From 79-D21 sp964521575 (GTDB lineage: Bacteria > Synergistota > Synergistia > Synergistales > 79-D21): DNA of 33,202 nucleotides. The notes beneath the pieces are model-generated. The model saw nothing but the letters and a program-made list of their open reading frames with translations. It had not been told where the DNA came from and did not search any database. Shown one piece after another: positions 15,628 through 23,333 of the stretch. The position numbers and the translations under genes are program-made. The stretch covers positions 1 to 33,202 of the forward strand of contig CAZFSR010000015.1 of NCBI GenBank assembly GCA_964521575.1. The letters run 5' to 3'. Position 1 is the first letter of the stretch, and each line of letters starts with the position of its first letter.

Positions 15628-18470
15628 TGGAAAGCCCCGTTATTGGCCCGCTTATCATCAACTCTCCCTACGAGGAGCCGAAACGCCATTGGAGATATGA
15701 TCGGGAAACGCGCACCTTCGACTTGGTGGAAGGACGGCGGCCAGCCGGGTATGTCGTTGCCTCGGGAGAATCGAAGACCTTTGACGACCCAGGGATTTTC
15801 GTAGAAATCCCTCTGGTCAACCAGATACGCCCACGGCTGAAGAAATGGCGGGAGGCCGGGTATCCGGGCGTAACCAGTATCACGAAAAGGCTTCTAGAAC
15901 ACTGGAGAGACCCGGAACGGGAGAAGCGGTTCTTCTTTTGCCAATTGGAGGCGATGGAAACCCTCATCTGGTTGAACGAGGCTCCGGCATCGGAACGGGT
16001 GGGTATCGAAATTCACGGCAACGGCAACGGCTTTTTGCGCGAATGCTGCAAGATGGCGACGGGATCAGGGAAAACCATCGTGATGGCTATGGTCATCGCC
16101 TGGCATATCCTGAACAAGGTGACCTCCCCGCAAGATGCACGGTTCTCCAAAAACATCCTGGTTGTCGCTCCGGGATTGACCGTGAGGAAACGTCTCGAAG
16201 TTTTAGGCTTGACGGCAGAGGGGGATTATTACAACGCTTTCGACGTGGTTCCGACCTCCCTGCTCGATAAACTGCGCCAAGGGAAAGTGTTGATCCGAAA
16301 TTGGCATGCACTTGCCTGGGAAAGCGCCGAACAGGTCCAAAAGCGGAGAAGCGTGGACAAGCGAGGCGTGAAGAGTGACGAAGCCTACACTCGTGGAGTC
16401 CTGGGGGAAATGTCCAAGGCATCGAATATCCTTGTCATCAACGATGAAGCGCATCATGCCTGGCGGGTCAATTGGGAATCAGAAGGGAAATACCTGCGTC
16501 AGAGAGACCTCAAGGATAGCGCCGAGGAAGCGACGGTATGGATTGGCGGGCTAGACCGAATTCACCGGACGCGGAATATCCTCAAGTGTTACGACTTCTC
16601 CGCCACCCCGTTCACGCCATCTGGAAAAAAGAGCAGTGAAGAAGCCTTGTTCAGCTGGATCGTGAGCGACTTTGGCCTGAATGACGCGATCGAGTCCGGG
16701 TTGGTGAAAACCCCTCGCGTCGTGGTTCGAACCGACGCCCTGCCTGATGCGAAAAGCTATCAGTCCAAGTTCTATCACCTTTACAACGATCCCGACGTGA
16801 AAGTCGACCTAAACCGTTCGGCCCAACCGGAAGAACCTTTACCCGATCTTGTGATCAACGCATTTTACCTTTTGGGCTATGACTGGCGGGAAGCTTGGAA
16901 GGCTTGGAGAGATGCAGGAATTTCAACCCCTCCGGTTTTGATCACGGTCTGCAACCGGACGGAAACAGCCGCACGAGTGAAGCATGCCTTCGATACGAAG
17001 CGCATCCATATCGATGAACTCTGTGATCCTGATCGCATCCTGCACATCGACTCAAAGGTGCTGCAAGCAGCGGAAGAGAAGGAAGAGGTCAAAGCGGTAC
17101 CTGAAACCGAGGACGGAAATGAGAACGAGGAATCAGAGGAAAAAACCACACAAAAAGCGCGAAAGCTGAGCAAGACGGAACAGGCCGAACTCTTACGATC
17201 CACGGTCGATACGGTTGGAAAAGTTGGTCAGCCTGGTGAGCAAATCCAGAATGTCATTTCAGTTGGGATGCTGTCAGAGGGCTGGGACGCGAAAACAGTC
17301 ACCCATATCATGGGATTGCGTGCTTTTTCGTCGCAACTGCTTTGTGAGCAGGTGGTAGGTCGGGGATTGCGTCGAACCTCCTACGAAGTCAGTAAAACCC
17401 CAGACCCTTTTACGGGAGAGGAGACCGAGCTGTTCGACCCTGAATATGTCAACATTTTTGGCGTGCCTTTCACGTTTCTTCCCCACGAAGGGGGGCAAGA
17501 CGGTCCTCCCCCGCCACCAACCCCTAAGACTGCTGTTGAACCGGATCCAGCGAAGCTAGAGTTTGAAATCTCTTGGCCGAATGTCGTTCGGATCGAGCGG
17601 GTTTACCAGCCCAAGCTGACTATGGACTGGTCCAAGGTTCCTATTCTGGAACTCGACGCCAGCCAGACGGCGAAAGTGGCAGAAATCGCACCGGTCCTTG
17701 CAGGAAAACCGGATTGGACCAAGATCAACAGGATTGAACTCGAGAAATTGGCCCTCGAATTTCGGACCCAACGCATTATTTTCGAGACGGCCCGTGATGT
17801 GTTTGATCAGATGAAACACACCTGGAAAGGGAATCGTGAGGTCTTGCTAGCCCAGTTGGTCAAGATCGTTGAACGGTTTATCCGGTCGGGGAAGATCGTC
17901 ATCCATCCTCAGCTTTTTTATCAGGACGAATTGAGCCGGAGGCTGATCATCACCCTCAACATGTCCCGAGTTGTGCAGCATGTGGTAGTGGCAGTCAGGC
18001 AAGAAAACACGGAAAGGTTGGAATTGGTCTTGGACCGCGATCACCCAATCCGGTCTACAGGTGAGATGCGAACCTGGTACACGGGAAAACCCTGTCAGAG
18101 AACCAACAAATCCCACATCAACGTGTGCGTTTTTGACAGCACCTGGGAGGCGGCGGACGCATTCGCCCTGGATGAAAGCGAAAACGTGTCTGCTTGGGCA
18201 AAAAACGATCACCTAGGGTTCGAAATTCTCTATATCTACCGCGGGGTTGTGCGTAAATACAGACCGGATTTCCTTATCCGATTGAAAAATGGCGATATGC
18301 TCGTGTTGGAGACCAAGGGACAAGATACGGAACAGGACAAGGTAAAGCGGAATTATCTCGAGGAGTGGACCCAGGCCGTCAACGCTCATGGAGGATTTGG
18401 GCAATGGGGGTGGGCGGTCGCTAGACAACCTGGGGATATTCTGGACATTCTAGCGAGTAAGGCCCCTTAG
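15627..18470 (+). CDS. res: Type III-like restriction subunit, helicase plus nuclease (Res)
   Basis: The 947-residue protein is an ATP-driven helicase/translocase with a nuclease domain. Walker A is ATGSGKT (Lys149), motif II is DEAH (273-276), and motif VI is QVVGRGLRR after SEGWDAKTVTHIMGLRAF. A PD-(D/E)xK nuclease is visible at the C-terminus: Asp881 in YRPDFL and ETK at 895-897. The N-terminal INSPYEEPKRHWRYDRETR segment resembles the BPTD_3080-type restriction enzymes, from memory. It overlaps mod by one base (TGATG), so the pair is made together and should cut unmodified invading DNA. Confidence 0.9.
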   Translation: MESPVIGPLIINSPYEEPKRHWRYDRETRTFDLVEGRRPAGYVVASGESKTFDDPGIFVEIPLVNQIRPRLKKWREAGYPGVTSITKRLLEHWRDPEREKRFFFCQLEAMETLIWLNEAPASERVGIEIHGNGNGFLRECCKMATGSGKTIVMAMVIAWHILNKVTSPQDARFSKNILVVAPGLTVRKRLEVLGLTAEGDYYNAFDVVPTSLLDKLRQGKVLIRNWHALAWESAEQVQKRRSVDKRGVKSDEAYTRGVLGEMSKASNILVINDEAHHAWRVNWESEGKYLRQRDLKDSAEEATVWIGGLDRIHRTRNILKCYDFSATPFTPSGKKSSEEALFSWIVSDFGLNDAIESGLVKTPRVVVRTDALPDAKSYQSKFYHLYNDPDVKVDLNRSAQPEEPLPDLVINAFYLLGYDWREAWKAWRDAGISTPPVLITVCNRTETAARVKHAFDTKRIHIDELCDPDRILHIDSKVLQAAEEKEEVKAVPETEDGNENEESEEKTTQKARKLSKTEQAELLRSTVDTVGKVGQPGEQIQNVISVGMLSEGWDAKTVTHIMGLRAFSSQLLCEQVVGRGLRRTSYEVSKTPDPFTGEETELFDPEYVNIFGVPFTFLPHEGGQDGPPPPPTPKTAVEPDPAKLEFEISWPNVVRIERVYQPKLTMDWSKVPILELDASQTAKVAEIAPVLAGKPDWTKINRIELEKLALEFRTQRIIFETARDVFDQMKHTWKGNREVLLAQLVKIVERFIRSGKIVIHPQLFYQDELSRRLIITLNMSRVVQHVVVAVRQENTERLELVLDRDHPIRSTGEMRTWYTGKPCQRTNKSHINVCVFDSTWEAADAFALDESENVSAWAKNDHLGFEILYIYRGVVRKYRPDFLIRLKNGDMLVLETKGQDTEQDKVKRNYLEEWTQAVNAHGGFGQWGWAVARQPGDILDILASKAP

Positions 18471-18503
18471 AGCCTCCTTTCAGATATATATTATTAAACT
18501 AAT

Positions 18504-18548
18504 AAAGGGCATTTCCCGGTCATTCACGGCCAGGAAGTGCCCTTTTTC
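18504..18548 (+). terminator. Terminator between res and the integrase gene
   Basis: A 13-pair stem (AAAGGGCATTTCC / GGAAGTGCCCTTT, one G-T) runs into a T stretch. It closes the restriction-modification operon. It also sits only 24 bases before the integrase start, so it lies in the integrase leader if the integrase has a promoter upstream. Confidence 0.82.
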
Positions 18549-18571
18549 TTTCGAAAGGAGGAGGGGACACC

Positions 18572-19519
18572 ATGTCCAGACCCACCAACGTCCTGCGTTT
18601 CCAGCGCCATGAAGCATCCACCTGGGAGGAGGCCCTGGATAGGCTCATCGACTTCAAGACCGCCCAGGGACGTTCCGAGCAGACCATTTTGGATTATCGC
18701 CAGCACATCGGGTTCTTCTACCGCATCTACCCGCAAGCCTGGGAGGAGGCAAATCTCAACCCCTGTCTGCTCAAGTTCTTTGCCCGGAAGATGGGGCCCG
18801 CGACCTACAACCTGTACTTGATCTACCTGAAGGCCTTCGTCGACTGGTGCATCGAGGAGGAGGGGGCCTACACGACAAACCCCTTGGCGAAGTTCAAGCA
18901 GAAGAAGGAGGAAGGGCGGATCGTCGATATCCCAATGGAAGCGATCAAGAAACTGCTGAAGCTGCCGGACCAGAACACCTACACGGGGTTGAGGGACTAC
19001 TCGTTGTTCCTGCTTTCGTTGGACACCGGAATCCGGCCGGGGGAAGCCCTCACTCTTCTGCCCAAGGACGTGAACCTGAAGGGGCTGGAAGTCACCGTCA
19101 GGGCCGAGAACGCCAAGACCCGAGTTTCCCGGACCCTACCCATCTCCAGAATCACCGCCGAGGCCATCGGTAGGCTGTTGGACGGAAGGCCCCAAAAGTG
19201 GGGAGACCTTTGTCCGATCTTCGCCAACTGGGAGGGGACTCCCATGAGGCCGAACTCCTGGGGGATGAAGATGAACAAGAAGTATTCCAAGCAGCTGAGG
19301 ACCAAGATCCGCCCCTATGACCTGAGGCATGTGTTCGCCCTGAACTTCCTGAGAAACGAGGGCAACATCTTCGCCCTGCAGAGGATCATGGGCCACGCCA
19401 ACCTCGACATGACCAAACGATACCTAGCCCTTACGAAGGACGACCTGAAGGACAACCATGGCAAGGCCAGCCCCGTGAACAGCCTGTTGCCGAAACGGAC
19501 CCGGATGACAAGATTGTGA
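18572..19519 (+). CDS. Tyrosine recombinase / site-specific integrase
   Basis: The 315-residue protein has an N-terminal SAM-like core-binding domain (about 18-100) and a catalytic domain. The catalytic set is Arg155 (TGIRPGEAL), Arg252 in YDLRH (Tyr249 stands at the usual first His), His275 (GHANLD) and the nucleophile Tyr284 (KRYLAL). AAAGGAGG precedes the ATG. It is the likely enzyme for integration at tRNA-Cys, although it lies 7.5 kb from the left boundary rather than next to it. A Xer-like housekeeping role is unlikely given the accessory context. Confidence 0.92.
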   Translation: MSRPTNVLRFQRHEASTWEEALDRLIDFKTAQGRSEQTILDYRQHIGFFYRIYPQAWEEANLNPCLLKFFARKMGPATYNLYLIYLKAFVDWCIEEEGAYTTNPLAKFKQKKEEGRIVDIPMEAIKKLLKLPDQNTYTGLRDYSLFLLSLDTGIRPGEALTLLPKDVNLKGLEVTVRAENAKTRVSRTLPISRITAEAIGRLLDGRPQKWGDLCPIFANWEGTPMRPNSWGMKMNKKYSKQLRTKIRPYDLRHVFALNFLRNEGNIFALQRIMGHANLDMTKRYLALTKDDLKDNHGKASPVNSLLPKRTRMTRL

Positions 19520-19531
19520 GCGTTGTGAGCC
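19514..19531. repeat. 18-base repeat, copy 1
   Basis: TTGTGAGCGTTGTGAGCC spans the integrase stop codon and the gap to the convergent gene. It is a 9-base unit repeated twice. Identical copies are at 20449-20466 and 20913-20930. Confidence 0.9.
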
Positions 19532-20062
19532 TTATCTTGCCCTCTGGCTCTCGAACCCCTCGAACCTGGGATTGAGCCTGCACTGCAGGAAGGCTTCCAG
19601 CAGGTTCAGCACCGGCACCCCCACCTTGGACGGCAGGATGAAGTTGACCCGGTCCGTCCTTTCCCTGATCCAATCAGCCACGTTGTGTTCGTCAAGATCC
19701 TGCAGCCCCATCTCCTGCGAAGCCTTCAACAGCGAGGCGGCCAGGTTGCTCATGGAGGATTTCGGGTTGTAGTGCTGGCTGAGGTACCGGGCGTTGCTGT
19801 TGGATCCCACCTTGCCGACCTTCAGGCATTGCCCCTTCCAGAAGAAGGAATAGACCGCCATATGCCCTGCAGGCAGGGAACCGGGCTTGTGGGGGGCTTC
19901 CAGCAGTTCCGTGAAGAGGTCTTTCGGGCAGATGGGCATTTGGGCAAGCCGGGCGGCTTCGAGAAAATCAAGGACAAGGTCTCGGATGAAGGTCGTTTTG
20001 CCTTCCTCATAGGTTCCCAACTGGATGCGCCTCCCTTTCAATGGGGCAACTTTCCCATCCAA
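19532..20062 (-). CDS. GIY-YIG-like nuclease domain protein
   Basis: The 176-residue protein contains VYSFFWKGQCLKVGKVGSNS (about residues 90-109) followed by ARYLSQHYNP and a C-terminal LNLLEAFLQCRLNPRFEG. This order of a VYS-type strand, KVGK, and a late Glu and Asn matches divergent GIY-YIG nucleases found in accessory regions. The first 70 residues are helical and unassigned. It is convergent with the integrase gene. It could be a nuclease or a catalytically inactive DNA-binding relative; the classical GIY motif itself is not exact. Confidence 0.6.
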   Translation of the reverse strand: MDGKVAPLKGRRIQLGTYEEGKTTFIRDLVLDFLEAARLAQMPICPKDLFTELLEAPHKPGSLPAGHMAVYSFFWKGQCLKVGKVGSNSNARYLSQHYNPKSSMSNLAASLLKASQEMGLQDLDEHNVADWIRERTDRVNFILPSKVGVPVLNLLEAFLQCRLNPRFEGFESQRAR

Positions 20063-20236
20063 TGAAACAGCAATTGCACCGCTTGTCTATCGGGGAATCC
20101 CCTAGTTTGGGCACAGGAAGGGAGCGGATTCAGTAAAAACGCCTAGCTTGGAATGGGTGATTCACGCGAGGTAGCAAAGAAAGGAGAAGCGTATCCTGTG
20201 ACTATCAAGCAGGCAAGTTGCCTCCTTTCACTTTCG

Positions 20237-20274
20237 AAGACCTCGGCTGTAACCCCCTTGCCGGGGTCTTTTTT
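20237..20274 (+). terminator. Terminator-like hairpin 1 in the leader region
   Basis: AAGACCTCGGC (20237-20247) pairs with GCCGGGGTCTT (20260-20270), with one G-T, followed by a T run. Confidence 0.7.
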
Positions 20275-20448
20275 GTGTCCGAAGGTTGTTGGGAAAAGCG
20301 TGGCCGGGTCAAATACGTAATTTCGCTGATGCTGGCAGAGATGGGCAGGAGTAAAAAGAAAGTGCCAGTGAAACTTCTTCGTTTCACCTCCTTTTATGAA
20401 AGGCCTTGGCTGCGAAGAGCCAGGGCCCTTTCTATGTCAAAGGTCCTG

Positions 20449-20466
20449 TTGTGAGCGTTGTGAGCC
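20449..20466. repeat. 18-base repeat, copy 2
   Basis: TTGTGAGCGTTGTGAGCC, identical to the copies at 19514 and 20913. It lies just before the terminator-like hairpin at 20480. Confidence 0.9.
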
Positions 20467-20479
20467 AGTTTCGCCCATG

Positions 20480-20515
20480 AGCCGCTTCTTCCGAAAGGGA
20501 GGGGGCGGCTTTTTT
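20480..20515 (+). terminator. Terminator-like hairpin before the DUF4241-like gene
   Basis: AGCCGC (20480-20485) pairs with GCGGCT (20505-20510), with an inner CTTCC/GGGAG stem on a GAAA loop and six T. The next gene starts 32 bases later with no room for a promoter, so this is an attenuator or the end of an upstream RNA. Confidence 0.75.
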
Positions 20516-20546
20516 CATGCCCGCAAATCGAAAGGAGGAGATTGCA

Positions 20547-20897
20547 ATGGAAGAGGAAGGCAAGCGTTTCCTGCTGGGCCACGTGTCCGTGGACTCCGGC
20601 CAATTGATTCTGGTGGATCCCTGCTACCTGAAGGATTGGAAGGATGGCCCCTTCGACCTGAATTTCAAACCGGACAACCACTACGCGGAGTGCTGCCTGA
20701 AGAGTTTATCCGTCCAGGGTGGAGGCCAGGTCTTCGACGACTTGGCGGTTGCCTTTTCCACCGGCTGGGGGGATGGCAGCTATCCGGTCTACGGCACAAA
20801 GGAGGATGGAAGGATCGTCAAGGTCGAGGTCGAGATGGGCGGGGAGGACCAGGAAGCCGGATTGGACGAGGAGGACTTCTTCGATCCCAGGGACTGA
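20547..20897 (+). CDS. DUF4241-like hypothetical protein
   Basis: The 116-residue acidic protein contains VSVDSGQLILVDPCYL near residue 15 and FSTGWGDGSYPVYGTKEDGR near residue 70, a combination I associate with DUF4241-type proteins of phages and plasmids. ATG 20547 is chosen because AAAGGAGG lies 8 bases upstream. The C-terminus is rich in Glu and Asp. Function unknown; first gene of a run of small element genes. Confidence 0.75.
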   Translation: MEEEGKRFLLGHVSVDSGQLILVDPCYLKDWKDGPFDLNFKPDNHYAECCLKSLSVQGGGQVFDDLAVAFSTGWGDGSYPVYGTKEDGRIVKVEVEMGGEDQEAGLDEEDFFDPRD

Positions 20898-20912
20898 ATC
20901 GTCCGAAGCCGT

Positions 20913-20930
20913 TTGTGAGCGTTGTGAGCC
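20913..20930. repeat. 18-base repeat, copy 3
   Basis: TTGTGAGCGTTGTGAGCC again, in the 72-base gap before the next small gene. It overlaps the left arm of a GCCCTT-TTCG-AAGGGC stem-loop. Confidence 0.9.
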
Positions 20931-20969
20931 CTTTTCGAAGGGCCATTTCTAGAGAGGAGGAGATCGGCA

Positions 20970-21161
20970 ATGTCGAGGAAACCGGTCGTGCAACTGGTCG
21001 GCGAGGACGGGAACGTGTTCAACCTTATCGGCATCTGCTCCAGGGCCTTGAAGAAGGCGGGTCGGGTGGAGGAGGCCAAGGCCATGCAGCAAAGGGTCTT
21101 CAGCTGCGGAAGCTACGAGGAAGCCCTGGTCATCATGAGCGAGTACGTCGAGATCGAGTAG
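20970..21161 (+). CDS. Small hypothetical protein (63 aa) of the phage/plasmid accessory type
   Basis: The sequence PVVQLVGEDGNVFNLIGICS at the N-terminus and SYEEALVIMSEYVEIE at the C-terminus resembles small uncharacterised proteins widely seen on plasmids and prophages. AGGAGG precedes the ATG. It overlaps no neighbour and lies 14 bases before the zinc-finger gene, so the two are probably co-transcribed. No function is known. Confidence 0.75.
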   Translation: MSRKPVVQLVGEDGNVFNLIGICSRALKKAGRVEEAKAMQQRVFSCGSYEEALVIMSEYVEIE

Positions 21162-21175
21162 GGGAGGCGAGTCGA

Positions 21176-21343
21176 ATGCAGTTCTGCGAAGTCTGCGGGA
21201 AGGAAATCTCCAACACGGAATCCCTGCGCCACAACATGGGGCCGGTCTGCTGGGCCAAGCACAAGGCCTGGAGGGCAGAGCTTTCCCGGATCGGCCGGAC
21301 AGAGGTTTTGGAAGGAAGGCGGGAGGAGGCGAAAAGCGCATGA
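21176..21343 (+). CDS. DUF6011-like small zinc-finger protein
   Basis: This 55-residue protein has CEVCGKEI (CxxC) followed by MGPVCWAKH, a treble-clef-like zinc site as in DUF6011 proteins of phages and mobile elements. ATG 21176 follows GGGGAGGCGAG. Its stop overlaps the next start (ATGA at 21340-21343), showing translational coupling with the DUF2958 gene. It may bind nucleic acid, which is an inference. Confidence 0.78.
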   Translation: MQFCEVCGKEISNTESLRHNMGPVCWAKHKAWRAELSRIGRTEVLEGRREEAKSA

Positions 21344-21666
21344 AGCTGTTGACCAAAGAGATCCGGGAAAGGCTGGCGAAGCTCTATTCCACCGAGGACA
21401 CGCCCTTGGAGGAAAAGATCGTGGAATGCAAGTTTTTCACGCCGGATTCCAACTGGACCTGGTATGTCATTGAAGGCCAGGAACAAACCGACGGCAACAT
21501 GGTTCTCTTCGGCTGGGTCGTGGGATTGGAAAAGGAGTTCGGCTACTTCACCCTGCGGGAGCTGGAGAGTGTCCGAGGCCCCTTGGGCCTGCCCATCGAG
21601 CGCGACCTGCACTTCAAGCCCAGGCCCCTGAAGGAGGTCATGGCCTTCCATGGCGAATCCGTTTGA
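21340..21666 (+). CDS. DUF2958 domain protein
   Basis: The 108-residue protein matches the DUF2958 pattern closely: LLTKEIRERLAKLYSTED at the start, then KIVECKFFTPDSNWTWYVIE, FGYFTLRELESVRGPLGLPI and ERDLHFKPRPL. DUF2958 proteins are common on conjugative and integrative elements; no biochemical role is established. It overlaps the zinc-finger gene by four bases. Confidence 0.9.
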   Translation: MKLLTKEIRERLAKLYSTEDTPLEEKIVECKFFTPDSNWTWYVIEGQEQTDGNMVLFGWVVGLEKEFGYFTLRELESVRGPLGLPIERDLHFKPRPLKEVMAFHGESV

Positions 21667-21777
21667 ACGTCTGATCTCTTTTCTCTGCGATGCGGACCGA
21701 TGCCCTCGATGGCTGAGGTGCCTGGTCCAAGCTCACTGGTTGGTCTTTCTGTCGAGAGTTGGGAAGGAGGGAGCGCA

Positions 21778-21951
21778 ATGCTGAGGTTTAGTGATGGCGA
21801 GGAGTTCGATACGAGCGGGGAACTGAGGGTTGAAGCCAGGCAGGATGGCTACTACGTTGTCGGCGGAGGCATGATGATCCCCGTGTCAAGCAGGGCAGAG
21901 GGAGAAGAGATCATCCAAGAGATGACCGCGAAGAAGTCGAAAGCCGAGTAG
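21778..21951 (+). CDS. Small hypothetical protein (57 aa)
   Basis: ATG 21778 is chosen because AAGGAGGG lies about 8 bases upstream; the same frame is open from 21700 but without a ribosome binding site. The product (MLRFSDGEEFDTSGELRVEA...) is predicted beta-rich with a charged C-terminus. No family recognised. Confidence 0.6.
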   Translation: MLRFSDGEEFDTSGELRVEARQDGYYVVGGGMMIPVSSRAEGEEIIQEMTAKKSKAE

Positions 21952-22117
21952 CGCCCGTTAAAACGGCTGATACCGGGTGTCGAGGCTGGAAGCAAGTAAA
22001 TTATATTGCTCGAAATATTTACACCTCCTAACGAACGGAATAACCGCGAAATCGAGAATTTCCTCGGTAAGCTTCGCTCTCTGTTTTGAACTTCTCCGAA
22101 AGAAAGGAAGGTGTCCC

Positions 22118-22444
22118 ATGCTGAAAACGATCACGAGAGCCGTCCTGTTTGCGGGATGCTTGATGTTGTCCTTCGCTCACGTAGCCAATGCTGGCGTACT
22201 GGGAATCGCCAAGTCAATCCTGAGGGGCGGCAACCCGTTTCTCTGGTTCTGGGCTGGAGTCCAGGGACTCATGAAGCTCCTCGAGGCGCACCCGACGGCA
22301 ACCAAGACGATTCTGGGAACATCGGTCGCCATGCAGCTTGTGGGGATCGTCCGGGGCAAGGGCGGATTCCCATGGACGTTGCTTTTGCTGGCCGTGACGC
22401 TACTGGCGGTCGTGGCGCTGGTCGTCATGTTCAGACGTAAGTGA
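22118..22444 (+). CDS. Small secreted/membrane protein (108 aa)
   Basis: A typical signal peptide (positive start MLKTITR, hydrophobic core, AHVANA cleavage site near residue 25) is followed by a middle hydrophobic stretch. The C-terminal membrane helix is FPWTLLLLAVTLLAVVALVV, and the basic tail is MFRRK. ATG 22118 has a GGAAGG site. No family recognised. The architecture resembles pilin-like or VirB2/TrbC-like small subunits of secretion systems, but no other such genes are present, so this is only a suggestion. Confidence 0.7.
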   Translation: MLKTITRAVLFAGCLMLSFAHVANAGVLGIAKSILRGGNPFLWFWAGVQGLMKLLEAHPTATKTILGTSVAMQLVGIVRGKGGFPWTLLLLAVTLLAVVALVVMFRRK

Positions 22445-22720
22445 ATTCATGAAGGGAGGGGCCTGCAGCTTGGGTCTCTCCCCATACCAATAGCCAGTCG
22501 GGATTATTTTTTGCCTTTTCTTGAAGGGATTGCCTGGGCAAGCCGGAAAAAGAGGCCCGGCCTCTCGAAGAGACCGGACCTTCCAAACGAGGATGATGCC
22601 TGATGGATCATAGGTTGGCGATGATGCCGGATAAGCATGATGAATGTGGTTGGGATGATGCCTGGTGATCGTGTGTGAATCTCGTTTATGGATGGAAGAT
22701 CGTTGATGGCAGATGTGGAC
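22445..22720. other. Non-coding region with minus-strand terminator and GATGATGCC repeats
   Basis: GATGATGCC occurs at 22592-22600, 22620-22628 and 22654-22662. No gene is supported. A minus-strand terminator for the regulator operon lies at 22546-22585. Confidence 0.6.
22546..22585 (-). terminator. Terminator of the XRE/small membrane protein operon
   Basis: Read on the minus strand, AGGTCCGGTCTCT pairs with AGAGGCCGGGCCT (13 pairs, two G-T) around TCG and runs into five T. Confidence 0.8.
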
Positions 22721-22834
22721 TTACTTGCCCTCGATTCTCTTGGACAGGAATTCAAGGAACTTGTTCGCTGGCCAGTAGAGGAACAGGAGTATCGCGGAGA
22801 TCAGAACGAGTACGATAGTGTCCGTGCCGATCAT
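22721..22834 (-). CDS. 37-residue single-span membrane protein
   Basis: On the minus strand the frame reads MIGTDTIVLVLISAILLFLY followed by WPANKFLEFLSKRIEGK. This gives one membrane helix (about residues 5-21) and a basic tail. It starts three bases after the stop of the XRE-like gene, so it is probably co-translated. It may be a small membrane partner or holin-like peptide; no family recognised. The consistent hydrophobic and basic pattern supports coding. Confidence 0.55.
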   Translation of the reverse strand: MIGTDTIVLVLISAILLFLYWPANKFLEFLSKRIEGK

Positions 22835-22837
22835 GTG

Positions 22838-23221
22838 TTAAATGGTCTCTCCGAGAGAAGGTTCATCCAGGGAGGCTTCCGCAGGGTCTTCCTGTTTGTC
22901 AGGGCTTTCCACAGCCGGTGAAGCAACTGGGGTCTCTTCCATTTCGACATTGACGGCATCTCCTTCCTCATCTTGTGTAGCCAAGGCGCGTTGTTCCATC
23001 TCGGCTTTCCATCGCTTGAACTCTTCGGGGAGATCCTCCGGCAGCCCAAGTGGAAGCAGCCGAGCCATGACTCTGGGTGAGACTTGCTTGACGATGCCGG
23101 TTTCGAGGAAATCGAGTGTCGCGTAACCCAGTCCAGATTTCCTGCTCAGTTCGACTCGGGTCCATCGTTTCCTTTTGCGAAACCGGTAGAGCGGGTTGTC
23201 TTCACGATCCAACTTTCGCAT
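22838..23221 (-). CDS. XRE-like helix-turn-helix regulator
   Basis: The 127-residue protein has an N-terminal helix-turn-helix: LYRFRKRKRWTRVELSRKSG then LGYATLDFLETG (about residues 11-42). An acidic, probably disordered C-terminal half (about 80-127) follows. It likely represses element genes. The upstream gap holds palindromes (TAGTTATAAACTA near 23276) that could be operators. It lies next to the candidate replication origin, as is usual for copy-control or immunity regulators. Confidence 0.7.
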   Translation of the reverse strand: MRKLDREDNPLYRFRKRKRWTRVELSRKSGLGYATLDFLETGIVKQVSPRVMARLLPLGLPEDLPEEFKRWKAEMEQRALATQDEEGDAVNVEMEETPVASPAVESPDKQEDPAEASLDEPSLGETI

Positions 23222-23333
23222 TTGATAGCACCTCCATATGGTATAGCCTGTCCTTCTATATATTTGTTCTGTGTAGTTATAAACTATAAAAGTGGAGTGG
23301 AGAGATGGCTATGCCTATAACCCAAAGCGCAAA

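Larger units (their letters stand above)
20063..20546 (+). promoter_or_regulatory. Hairpin-rich non-coding region before the small-gene operon
   Basis: About 480 bases without a convincing gene hold four hairpins: 20237-20274 (ends in TTTTTT), 20368-20386 (GTGAAAC/GTTTCAC), 20399-20431 and 20480-20515 (GAAA loop, six T). CCTCCTTT, complementary to the ribosome binding sites used here, precedes the first (20221-20228) and third (20387-20394). One copy of the 18-base repeat is at 20449-20466. It is probably a regulated leader or contains small RNAs. Confidence 0.55.

Noticed and set aside
20198..20320. A possible 40-aa leader peptide starting GTG after AAGGAG
   Set aside because: The start-site spacing is long, the frame runs through a terminator hairpin, and the product has no coherent features.
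20218..20454. A 78-codon frame in the hairpin-rich leader
   Set aside because: It runs through three hairpins, starts at a TTG without a ribosome binding site, and the protein looks random.
20449..20466. The 18-base repeat as a lac-type operator
   Set aside because: A lac operator is an inverted repeat; here the half-sites are in tandem, and no LacI-family gene is present in the window.
22504..22755. An 83-codon minus-strand frame after the 37-aa gene
   Set aside because: It overlaps the terminator hairpin and the GATGATGCC repeats and reads as low-complexity.
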